NCBI GenBank assembly: GCA_011526095.1
Contig: WYBA01000378.1
Coordinates: 1-48,407 of the forward strand
Direction: 5' to 3'
From: Myxococcales bacterium
Lineage (GTDB): Bacteria > Myxococcota_A > Polyangia > Haliangiales > Haliangiaceae
Length of the DNA stretch: 48,407 nt
A program made the position numbers and the translations under genes. Of this stretch, positions 26,923 to 35,402 are shown in pieces. Within the stretch, counting starts at the first letter, position 1; each line of letters starts with the position of its first letter. The notes below the pieces were generated by a model, which was not told where the DNA came from, did no database searches, and worked only from the letters and a program-made list of their open reading frames with translations.

Positions 26923-27978
26923 TCAGCGGATCCCCGCCGGCGGCCGCGCGAAGCCCGGGTCGCCGGGGAACGGGTCCGCGGTCTCGCGCTTGTGCAGTTC
27001 CTCGGGATCGACCTCGGGCTGGACGAGGATGCCGAGCGCGGCGAGGCCGGCGGCGTCGTTGTAGCGCAGCTCCGCGGTCGCCGCGGGCGCGTCGCTGGCG
27101 CGCACGAACCGGGTCCAGCTCGCCGCCGAGTGGCGCTGCTCGCCGTACTCGGTGCCGAGGCCGGGGCGCTTCTGCTTCTTCTCGCCGCAGCAGTCGCGCT
27201 CCGGCGGCGGCTGGTGCTGCGGCCGCACGGTCGTCCCGACGTAGCCGCCGCTCGGCATGTCCTCGGCCTCGCCCGCCGCGTCGGCGGTAGCGCCGCCGCC
27301 GCTGCCGCCCGCCGGGCGCCGCGCCGCGCGGCCGCCGCCACCCTCGTCGCGGGTGGTCACGCGCGTGTCGTCGCCACCCGACTTGTCGGCCGAGCCGCGG
27401 CGGTAGTAGTCGCCGTCGTCACCGTCGTAGGGCGGCGGCGGCGGCGCCTCGTCGACGATGATCTGCTGCGGCGCGGTCTCCTCGAAGATCGCCACCGCGA
27501 TCACGCCGACGTTGCGCGCCTTGCCCTTCCTCGCCGCGTACGACTGCCCGACCGACGAGAACCGGAACGTCGCGACCTCGCTCGTCGAGGTGCGGAAGCC
27601 CTCGATCCGCAGCTCGCCGTGCGGCTGCACGACGTAGCCGCGCTTGCGCAGGTCGCCCGGCTCGCCGTCGATCACGTCGAGCCCGTCGACCGTGACCACC
27701 GCCTCGACGCGGGCGTCGGTCGGGTTGGTGACGCGGATGATGTAGCGGTCGCCGGCCTCGCCCTGGACGTAGAACCGGCCCTGCTGATCGAACGTCGGCA
27801 GCGCGCCGCCGTGCTCGCCGATCACCTCGACCGTGTACGGGCCGAGCGCGGCCGGGGCGGGCGCGTCGTCGACCGCGATCGCGGCGCCGGCGCCGGCGCG
27901 GTCCGAGTAGGCCTGCGAGCAGGCGGCGAGGCTGGCGAAGGCGACGGCTCCGAGGACGCGGCGCAGGGTTCGCGACAT
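26923..27978 (-). CDS. Lipoprotein with conserved beta domain and Gly-rich tail
   Basis: A 351-residue protein from ATG 27978, with lipobox FASLAACSQ. Residues about 45-175 form a conserved domain known from many proteobacteria: GRFYVQGEAGDRYIIRV, VTVDGLDVIDGEPGDLRKRG, then GYVVQPHGELRIEGFRTS and VATFRFSSVGQSYAARKG. This domain has no firm function. The tail is low complexity (PPPPP, DDGDYYRRG, GGGG) with a CCGEKKQKRPG patch and ends in conserved-looking PEVDPEELHKRETADPFPGD. It reads away from the amine-oxidase-like pair and is 95 nt upstream of the receptor gene. A TTAGAT box at 28010 region on the minus strand may be its -10. Confidence 0.7.
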   Translation of the reverse strand: MSRTLRRVLGAVAFASLAACSQAYSDRAGAGAAIAVDDAPAPAALGPYTVEVIGEHGGALPTFDQQGRFYVQGEAGDRYIIRVTNPTDARVEAVVTVDGLDVIDGEPGDLRKRGYVVQPHGELRIEGFRTSTSEVATFRFSSVGQSYAARKGKARNVGVIAVAIFEETAPQQIIVDEAPPPPPYDGDDGDYYRRGSADKSGGDDTRVTTRDEGGGGRAARRPAGGSGGGATADAAGEAEDMPSGGYVGTTVRPQHQPPPERDCCGEKKQKRPGLGTEYGEQRHSAASWTRFVRASDAPAATAELRYNDAAGLAALGILVQPEVDPEELHKRETADPFPGDPGFARPPAGIR

Positions 27979-28024
27979 GCCCGATTCGACGGGCGAGGCG
28001 CCCGGATGATCTAACGAGAATGTG

Positions 28025-28030
28025 TATAGT
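28025..28030 (+). promoter_or_regulatory. -10-like TATAGT box close to start codon at 28038
   Basis: TATAGT ends 7 nt before the ATG, so transcription would start at or within a base or two of the start codon. It is the best-matching -10 box of the TANNNT series in this window. No ribosome binding site fits between. Confidence 0.55.
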
Positions 28031-28037
28031 GCGCGCC

Positions 28038-28730
28038 ATGGCGACCGCGAAGAAGGCCCCGGCGAAACCGGCCAAGCCCTCGAAATCAGCGAAGTCTGCA
28101 CCCGCCAAGCCGGCCCGCAAGCCCGACGGCAAGCCGGCCGCGAAGCCGACCAACGGCAAGGCGGCGAAGCGCCCGGCCCCGGACCGCGACGCGCTGCACC
28201 CCGACCCGAGCCTGTTCGCCCCCCTCACTCCCGGCGAGAACGCCGACGCCCTGCGCACCCTCATCGAGGACCGCCGGGTCGGCAACATGGCCAAGGTCGG
28301 GCGCTACCGAGTGATCGCGACCGAGCCGCTCGTGGTCAAGCCGCCGCACTGGATGGCCGGCCACCGCCTCGCCCGGGTCGTGGTCTACGACTACGCGGCG
28401 GACCGCTGCGTCGACGCCACGGTGGACCTCGACGCAGGCATCGTCGCCCACCTCGATCTCTCCAAGTCGCAGCCGATGCTGTCGCGCGAGGAAGAGGCCG
28501 CGGCGATCGGCATCGCGATCGCCGACGACCGCGTCCGCGGCAAGCTCTCGCTCGGCGACGAGCCGATGTCGGCGATGCACTACTGGGGCCGCCGCGAGAG
28601 CGATCTCGCGTACGCGCGCCGCAGCGCCGCGGTGATCTTCGGCCGGCCGGGCGCCGCGCCGTCGCTGGTCGCCGTGGTCGACCTCCTCGACAACCTGGTC
28701 ACCGACGTGGTGCCCGCGTCGCAGTGGTGA
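28038..28730 (+). CDS. Copper amine oxidase N2/N3-like subunit with Lys/Ala-rich tail
   Basis: A 230-residue protein. Residues 1-50 are Lys/Ala/Pro-rich and probably disordered. The rest follows the two small N-terminal domains of copper amine oxidases in order: an N2-like part (HPDPSLFAPLTPGENADALR, then RYRVIATEPLVVK) and an N3-like part (ARVVVYDYAADRCVDATVDL, QPMLSREEEAAAIGIAIADD, VRGKL), closing with SLVAVVDLLDNLVTDVV, the strand that in these enzymes leads into the catalytic domain. No signal peptide is seen. The next gene, 11 nt downstream (or overlapping if its GTG is used), encodes the matching catalytic-domain homologue. I infer the two proteins assemble as a split enzyme. Confidence 0.7.
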   Translation: MATAKKAPAKPAKPSKSAKSAPAKPARKPDGKPAAKPTNGKAAKRPAPDRDALHPDPSLFAPLTPGENADALRTLIEDRRVGNMAKVGRYRVIATEPLVVKPPHWMAGHRLARVVVYDYAADRCVDATVDLDAGIVAHLDLSKSQPMLSREEEAAAIGIAIADDRVRGKLSLGDEPMSAMHYWGRRESDLAYARRSAAVIFGRPGAAPSLVAVVDLLDNLVTDVVPASQW

Positions 28731-28741
28731 GCGAGGCCAAC

Positions 28742-29554
28742 ATGAGCAACGTCATCGAGCAGGCGAACTGGAAGTTCCACTGGCGCGTCACCGAGTCGGC
28801 CGGCGTGATGATCTACCTGGCCGAGTACCGCGGCCGGCGCGTGCTGTGGGAGGGCTCGCTGCCCTACGTCACGGTCGACCACCAGCGCAGCAACCTCGAC
28901 GTCGAGGACACCGCCGGCGAGCCGCACGGCCCGTGGTGGATGCCGCTGGGCGCGCGCACGCTGAGCGGCAACCCGCGGATCCAGGCGTTCCACGGCGGCG
29001 TCGAGCTGACCGCGTCGTTCACCGCCGGGCCCTACCACTACGTGCAGATGTGGCGGTTCCACGACGACGGCCGGCTGTGCCCGTGGCTGACGCTCTACGG
29101 CAGCGGCCTCCACGAGCAGCACACCTACCACCCGCACTGGCGGTTCGACTTCGACGTCGACGGCGCGCGCGACGACGCGATGGAGCACTTCGAGGACGGC
29201 CGGTGGCAGCGCGTGACGGAGGAGGGCTGGTTCCCGTACACCGGCGAGGCCGACGAGAACGGCCACGTGTGGCGCCAGGTCGACTTCGGCTCGGGCTGCG
29301 CGGTCAACCTCCGCCCGCACACGTGGGACGACGCCGAGCTGTTCGCGGTGCGCTACCACGACGGCGAGTGGGCGCCGTTCTCGCCGCGCAGCAAGGCCGG
29401 CGAGCAGCCGTTCCCCGCGGCGTACATCGGCAACGAGGCGCTCGACGGCCAGGACGTGACGCTGTGGTACGTCGCGCACGTCCACTTCGATCAGTCGTTC
29501 CCGTACACGGCCGGGCCGTGGATCAAGCTCGAAGGGTTCGACGGCCGGCGCTAG
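28742..29554 (+). CDS. Reduced copper amine oxidase catalytic-domain homologue
   Basis: A 270-residue protein; ATG 28742 has GAGG 6 nt upstream, and a GTG at 28727 overlapping the previous stop is possible. Motifs in order match copper amine oxidase catalytic domains: WKFHWRVTESAGVMI with YRGRRVLWEGSLP; TAGPYHYVQMWRFHDDG, aligned with the cofactor motif GNYDYGFYW; YHPHWRFDFDVDG, aligned with the two copper histidines HxH; LFAVRYHDGEW; and DGQDVTLWYVAHVHF, aligned with DGQDIVVWH and the third copper histidine. The cofactor tyrosine is kept, but its usual Asn and Asp/Glu neighbours are Pro and His. The domain is much shorter than the roughly 400 residues normal for the family. It may be an oxidase with altered cofactor chemistry, or a non-catalytic copper binder. 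Confidence 0.75.
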   Translation: MSNVIEQANWKFHWRVTESAGVMIYLAEYRGRRVLWEGSLPYVTVDHQRSNLDVEDTAGEPHGPWWMPLGARTLSGNPRIQAFHGGVELTASFTAGPYHYVQMWRFHDDGRLCPWLTLYGSGLHEQHTYHPHWRFDFDVDGARDDAMEHFEDGRWQRVTEEGWFPYTGEADENGHVWRQVDFGSGCAVNLRPHTWDDAELFAVRYHDGEWAPFSPRSKAGEQPFPAAYIGNEALDGQDVTLWYVAHVHFDQSFPYTAGPWIKLEGFDGRR

Positions 29555-29570
29555 GCCAGCGCTAGCGCGC

Positions 29571-29585
29571 GGCACGAGGCTTGCT
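29571..29585 (+). promoter_or_regulatory. Sigma-54 promoter before the histidine kinase gene
   Basis: GGCACGAGGCTTGCT has GG at 29571 and GC at 29583 with 10 nt between, matching the -24/-12 consensus. Initiation would fall near 29596, only about 3 nt before the kinase ATG. A 7-bp inverted repeat (GCGCTAG and CTAGCGC, 29548-29568) lies just upstream. Confidence 0.75.
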
Positions 29586-29598
29586 CTACTGCGGGCCG

Positions 29599-31046
29599 AT
29601 GCGGCTCGCCTTCAAGCTCGCGCTCGCGGTGACGTGCGCGATCCTCGCGGTCCTCGCGACGAACTCGTTCATCCTGGTCCAGCGCGAGCTGGCGCTGATC
29701 GATGACGACATGCGCCGCGACGGCCGCGTGTTCGGCCACGCGCTCGCCGGCGCGGTCGAGCGGATCTGGAGCCAGATCGGCGAGCCGGAGGCGATCGACG
29801 TCGTCGAGGACGCCAACGCGCGCGAGACGCACATGCGGGTCCGGTGGGTCCGGCTCGACGCCCCGCCGGGCGACCCGCAGGCGCCCGAGGTCCCGGGCGT
29901 GGAGGTCCCGCTCGACGACGCCGTCGCCGTGGTGCACCGGTTGCCCGGGGACGAGGTCGAGTCGCTGTACACGTACTTCCCGGTCCGCGGCCCGACCGAC
30001 GCGCGGGTCGCGATCGAGCTCCACGAGTCGCTCGCCGCCGAGCACGCGCACATCCGCGAGACGGTGCTGCACGCCTCGATCGCGACGACGACGCTGGTGG
30101 TGCTCAGCGGCCTGCTCACCCTCGGCCTCGGCGTGCTGTTCGTCGGCCGGCCGGTGCGCCGGCTCGTCGAGCACGCGCGCGGCGTCGGGCAGGGCGACCT
30201 GGACCGCCGCCTCGACCCGCGCCAGCGCGACGAGCTCGGCGCGCTCGCGCGCGAGATGAACGCGATGACCGAGCGCCTCGCGGCGGCGCGCGACCGGCTC
30301 GAGGAGGCGACCGCCGCGCGCGTCGCCGCGGTGGAGCAGCTGCGGCGGGCCGACCGGCTCGCGACCGTGGGCAAGCTGTCCGCCGGGATCGCGCACGAGG
30401 TCGGCACCCCGCTCAACGTGATCACGGGGTACGCGCAGCTGATCGCGGACGACGCGCCGGCGGCGACCGCGGCGCACGCGCAGGTGATCGCCGCCCAGGC
30501 GCGGCGCGTCGCCGAGATCGTCCGGCAGCTGCTCGGCTTCGCCCGGCAGCGCCCGGCCCAGATCGAGCGCCACGACCTGGCGGGGGCCGCGGCCAGCGTC
30601 GCCTCGCTGCTCGCGACGATCGCGCAGAAGCGCGGCGTCGAGATCACCTGCGTCGCCGACGGCGGGCCGGTGTGGGCGATGTTCGATCCGTCCCAGCTCC
30701 AGCAGGTCATGACGAACCTCGTGGTCAACGCGGTCCACGCCAGCCCCACGGGCGCGACGGTCGAGCTGCACGCCGACCTCCGCCCCGCGACCCCGCCGCC
30801 GGCGCACGGCGGCCCGACCGGCACGTACGCGTGCCTGCGCGTCACCGACCGCGGCGCGGGCATCGCCCCCGACGTGCTCCCGCGGATCTTCGACCCGTTC
30901 TTCACGACCAAGGACGTCGGCGAGGGCACCGGGCTTGGCCTGTCCGTCGCCCATGGCATCATCCAGGAGCACGGCGGCTGGATCGAGGTGTCGTCCGAGG
31001 TCGGCCGCGGGACGTGCTTCCAGGTGTTCCTTCGCCCCGAGGTGAC

Positions 31047-31050
<4 letters not shown>
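29599..31050 (+). CDS. Membrane sensor histidine kinase (NtrB/AtoS-like)
   Basis: A 483-residue protein starting at ATG 29599. Membrane helices lie near 5-28 and 155-178, flanking a periplasmic sensor domain of about 125 residues. HAMP follows (VGRPVRRLVEHARGV, RDELGALAREMNAM), then a coiled coil, a dimerisation domain with H-box LSAGIAHEVGTPLNVI, and an ATPase domain with N box (MTNLVVNAVHAS), DRGAGI, FDPFFTTKD and GEGTGLGLSVAHGI. It overlaps the NtrC-type gene by 4 nt (GTGA), forming a two-component pair. The sigma-54 promoter upstream suggests autoregulation by that partner. Confidence 0.92.
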
Positions 31051-32420
<1,370 letters not shown>

Positions 32421-32453
32421 CGGGCTCGGGCGCGCCGGGTGTCGCGCCGTGTC

Positions 32454-32489
32454 GTGCGGCGTTCTGCAACACGTCGCAGGACGCCGCAC
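32454..32489 (+). promoter_or_regulatory. Large inverted repeat, candidate enhancer site or hairpin
   Basis: GTGCGGCGTTCTGC (32454-32467) and GCAGGACGCCGCAC (32476-32489) are inverted copies with one G-T mismatch and an 8-nt spacer. The site is 33 nt after the activator gene and 40 nt upstream of the sigma-54 -24 element. It could bind the Fis-type domain of the activator, or act as a terminator, though there is no T-tract. Confidence 0.45.
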
Positions 32490-32528
32490 GGGGGCGTGCC
32501 ACGGGCGCGCGCCAGGCGCGCGCCGGCC

Positions 32529-32543
32529 GGCACGAGGGTTGCT
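32529..32543 (+). promoter_or_regulatory. Sigma-54 promoter before the receiver/OmpA operon
   Basis: GGCACGAGGGTTGCT has GG at 32529 and GC at 32541 with 10 nt between, nearly identical to the site at 29571. Initiation near 32554 leaves a 34-nt leader with an AAGGAG ribosome site before the ATG at 32588. Confidence 0.8.
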
Positions 32544-32587
32544 CTGCTGTGCCGCGGCGCCGTGTGGCGTCGTCGCAAGGAGCGAGC

Positions 32588-33025
32588 ATGACCCGTCCCG
32601 AGCCGCGCGATCTCCGAGGTTCCACGATGTACGAGCTGGCGTCGTCGTCGCGCGCCTCGCTGGTGCTGCTCGCCGAGGACGACGACGCGTTCCGCGCGCT
32701 GCTGGCGAGCGCGCTGCGTCGCGACGGGTTCGACGTCGTCGAGGCGCGCACCGGGCGCGAGCTGCTCCGGCAGGTCGCGTCGCGCCACCAGGCCGGCGTC
32801 GCGCCGTTCGACCTGATCATCAGCGACATCCGGATGCCCCAGATGACCGGGCTCGACGCGCTCGCCGGCCTGCGCGCCGCCGACTGGCGGACCCCGGTCA
32901 TCTTGATCACCGCGTTCGGGGACGACGACGCGCGCGCCCAGGCCGCGCGGCTCGGCGCCCGGGCGCTGTTCTCCAAGCCGTTCGACCTGTGCGACCTGCG
33001 GACGGTCGCGCAGATGCTCGCCTGA
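32588..33025 (+). CDS. Single-domain response regulator
   Basis: A 145-residue stand-alone receiver with a 25-residue N-terminal extension. AAGGAG is 5 nt upstream of ATG. The acidic pocket (LLAEDDDAF), phosphoacceptor Asp (LIISDIRMPQMTG), Thr (ILITAFGDDD) and Lys (LFSKPFD) are all present, so it should be phosphorylatable. No output domain is present. It is the first gene behind the second sigma-54 promoter, followed by an OmpA-type lipoprotein and another receiver, so it may pass phosphate or modulate the upstream kinase pair. Confidence 0.9.
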   Translation: MTRPEPRDLRGSTMYELASSSRASLVLLAEDDDAFRALLASALRRDGFDVVEARTGRELLRQVASRHQAGVAPFDLIISDIRMPQMTGLDALAGLRAADWRTPVILITAFGDDDARAQAARLGARALFSKPFDLCDLRTVAQMLA

Positions 33026-33065
33026 CCGTCACCCGCCGCACGCGGCCAGCGCCAAGGAGTCCCCG

Positions 33066-33665
33066 ATGCGAACCCTGTCGATCACCCTCGCCGTCACCCT
33101 CGCCGTCCCGCTCGTCGCGACCGGCTGCAAGAAGTCGAGCCAGGCGCGCGAGACGACCGTGTCGACCAGCCGCGACCAGCCGCGCGGCGCGGCCACGTCC
33201 GCAGCCGCCACGCCGCGCCAGGAGCGGGCGCAGGGCGAGGTCCGGGCCGCGCTGCTCGAGCTGCAGCGGGTCCACTTCGCCTACGACGCCGCGACGCTGC
33301 TGCCCGCGGCGCGCGAGGCGCTCGCCCGCGCCGCCGACGGGCTCGCCGCCCACCCCGACGTGCACATCCACGTCGAGGGCCACACCGACGCGCGCGGGAC
33401 CGACGAGTACAACCTCGCGCTCGGCGACCGCCGCGCCCGCGCCGTCATCGACTACCTCGTGGCGCTCGGCGTCGACCGGGCGAGGCTGCATCCAATCTCG
33501 CTCGGCGAGGAGCGCCCGGCGCGCGACCGGGACGACGCGATGGCGTGGGCGGAGAACCGCCGCGCCGAGTTCCGGCTGATGCGCGGCGACGTCGAGCTGG
33601 TGCTGCAGCCGGGGACCGCGTTCGACGACGCCGGCGATCCCGTCGCCCACGGAGGTGAGCCGTGA
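33066..33665 (+). CDS. OmpA/Pal-like lipoprotein
   Basis: A 199-residue lipoprotein (LVATGC, Cys21) with AAGGAG upstream of ATG 33066. After a Ser/Thr/Ala linker, an OmpA-type peptidoglycan-binding domain spans about 68-175: VHFAYDAATLLPAAREALAR, HVEGHTDARGTDEYN, LGDRRARAVIDYL and ENRRAEFRL, with the conserved Asp and Arg that grip diaminopimelate. It resembles Pal but lacks tol genes nearby. Its place between two receivers in a sigma-54 operon suggests that the two-component system responds to or remodels the envelope. Confidence 0.88.
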   Translation: MRTLSITLAVTLAVPLVATGCKKSSQARETTVSTSRDQPRGAATSAAATPRQERAQGEVRAALLELQRVHFAYDAATLLPAAREALARAADGLAAHPDVHIHVEGHTDARGTDEYNLALGDRRARAVIDYLVALGVDRARLHPISLGEERPARDRDDAMAWAENRRAEFRLMRGDVELVLQPGTAFDDAGDPVAHGGEP

Positions 33666-34162
33666 TGACCGGGACCGTCGTGCTGGCCGAGGACGACCCC
33701 GCGATGTGCGAGCTGCTCGAGCTCGCGACGCGGCGCGCCGGCCGCTACGCGATCCGCTGCTCGAGCGGCGCGCAGCTGCTCGCGCAGCTCGAGCAGTCGC
33801 GCGACCTGCGCGCGCTGCCGTCGCTGGTGGTGTCCGACAACCGGATGCCGGGGATGGCGGGGATCGACGTCGCGCACCGCGTCCGCGACTGGTCGTGGTC
33901 CGTGCCGTTCCTGCTGGTGACGGCGTTCCCCGACGACGCGCTGCGGGCCGAGGCCGCCCGCGCCGGCGTGTGCGAGGTGCTGTCCAAGCCGGTGTCGGTC
34001 GCCGAGCTCGTCGAGGCGATCCGGCGTCACGCCCGGACGCCGCCGTGCCCCGACTGCGGCGCGCCCCGCACCGCCGCGCGGTGCGAGGAGTGCGACCCGA
34101 CCAACCCGCGCGGCCTCGGCCTGCCGGACGCGCTGATGGTCGACCTCGGCGGCAGCGACTGA
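33665..34162 (+). CDS. Response regulator receiver with C-terminal zinc ribbon
   Basis: A 165-residue protein. Start is ATG 33665 (TGATG overlap) or GTG 33662; GGAGG lies upstream of both. The receiver is intact: VLAEDDP, Asp in LVVSDNRMPGMAG, Thr in LLVTAFPDD, Lys in LSKPVS. After about 125 residues a short C-terminal extension contains four cysteines in CPDCGAP and CEEC, a rubredoxin-like zinc ribbon, then a disordered end. This output module is unusual; it could mediate protein contacts. It is the last gene of the sigma-54 operon, with its stop codon inside a strong hairpin. Confidence 0.88.
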   Translation: MTGTVVLAEDDPAMCELLELATRRAGRYAIRCSSGAQLLAQLEQSRDLRALPSLVVSDNRMPGMAGIDVAHRVRDWSWSVPFLLVTAFPDDALRAEAARAGVCEVLSKPVSVAELVEAIRRHARTPPCPDCGAPRTAARCEECDPTNPRGLGLPDALMVDLGGSD

Positions 34163-34192
34163 CGCGCCGGAGCCGCGAGCCCGGCGCGTCAG
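34159..34192. terminator. Bidirectional hairpin containing both convergent stop codons
   Basis: A perfect 12-bp stem (34159-34170 with 34181-34192, CTGACGCGCCGG and its complement) and a 10-nt loop. The TGA of the plus-strand receiver (34160-34162) and the TGA of the minus-strand gene (34189-34191) occupy mirrored positions in the stem. Confidence 0.65.
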
Positions 34193-34737
34193 CTCGCCGG
34201 CGACGCGCGCGCCCGCTCGATCGCCTCGACCATCGGGACGTAGATCGCCTCGGCGTGGGCGGGGCACTCGCGCGCGAGCCGCCGCGTCTTGAGGTACGTC
34301 GACACCACGAGCTGGCCGCCGAGCGCGCCGGGGATGATCGCCTCCCACCGCGCGCCCTCGAGCGCGACCGCCCACACCGCGACGGCGACGCCGGCGAGCG
34401 CGAGCGCGAGCAGCGGCAGGCGCCGCGCGAGCGCCTCGGCCTCGGCGCGGAACCGCTCGTTGAACGCCGAGCGCGCGTGCGAGACGCGCTGCGCGGTCGG
34501 CCAGTCGCCGGCCGCGGCCGCGTCGTGCGCGGCGGCCAGGCACCGCATGTAGATCGCGTGCGGGCCGGCGGCGAGCAGCTTGCGCGCGCGCGGCGCGTTG
34601 CCGGCGGCGTACAGCTTGCGGAGCTGCGTGTCGAGCACCTGCATGCTGACGTGGCCGCGCATCCCGACGAACCACGGCCAGGCCGCTGCCACGACCGCGA
34701 CGCCTCCGCCGACGAGCGCGTAGAGCAGCGGGGTCAC
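34189..34737 (-). CDS. Small membrane protein, weakly ExbB/TolQ-like
   Basis: A 182-residue protein from GTG 34737. It has hydrophobic helices near 4-24, 107-127 and 130-150, with a hydrophilic helical loop between the first two (TQLRKLYAAGNAPRARKLLA, AFNERFRAEAEALARRLPLL). The order helix, loop of about 80 residues, helix pair is reminiscent of TolQ/ExbB/MotA proton-channel subunits, but the signature Gly/Thr motifs are not evident and no ExbD partner is adjacent. I do not assign a function. It is convergent with the sigma-54 operon. Confidence 0.6.
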   Translation of the reverse strand: MTPLLYALVGGGVAVVAAAWPWFVGMRGHVSMQVLDTQLRKLYAAGNAPRARKLLAAGPHAIYMRCLAAAHDAAAAGDWPTAQRVSHARSAFNERFRAEAEALARRLPLLALALAGVAVAVWAVALEGARWEAIIPGALGGQLVVSTYLKTRRLARECPAHAEAIYVPMVEAIERARASPAS

Positions 34738-34778
34738 GTCATCTCATCTGGATCTGGCCGCGACTCGTCTCGACGTCG

Positions 34779-35389
<611 letters not shown>

Positions 35390-35402
<13 letters not shown>

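Noticed and set aside
34189..34737. ExbB/TolQ proton-channel subunit
   Set aside because: Helix order is similar but signature residues and an ExbD/TolR partner are missing, so it is left as a membrane protein of unknown function.
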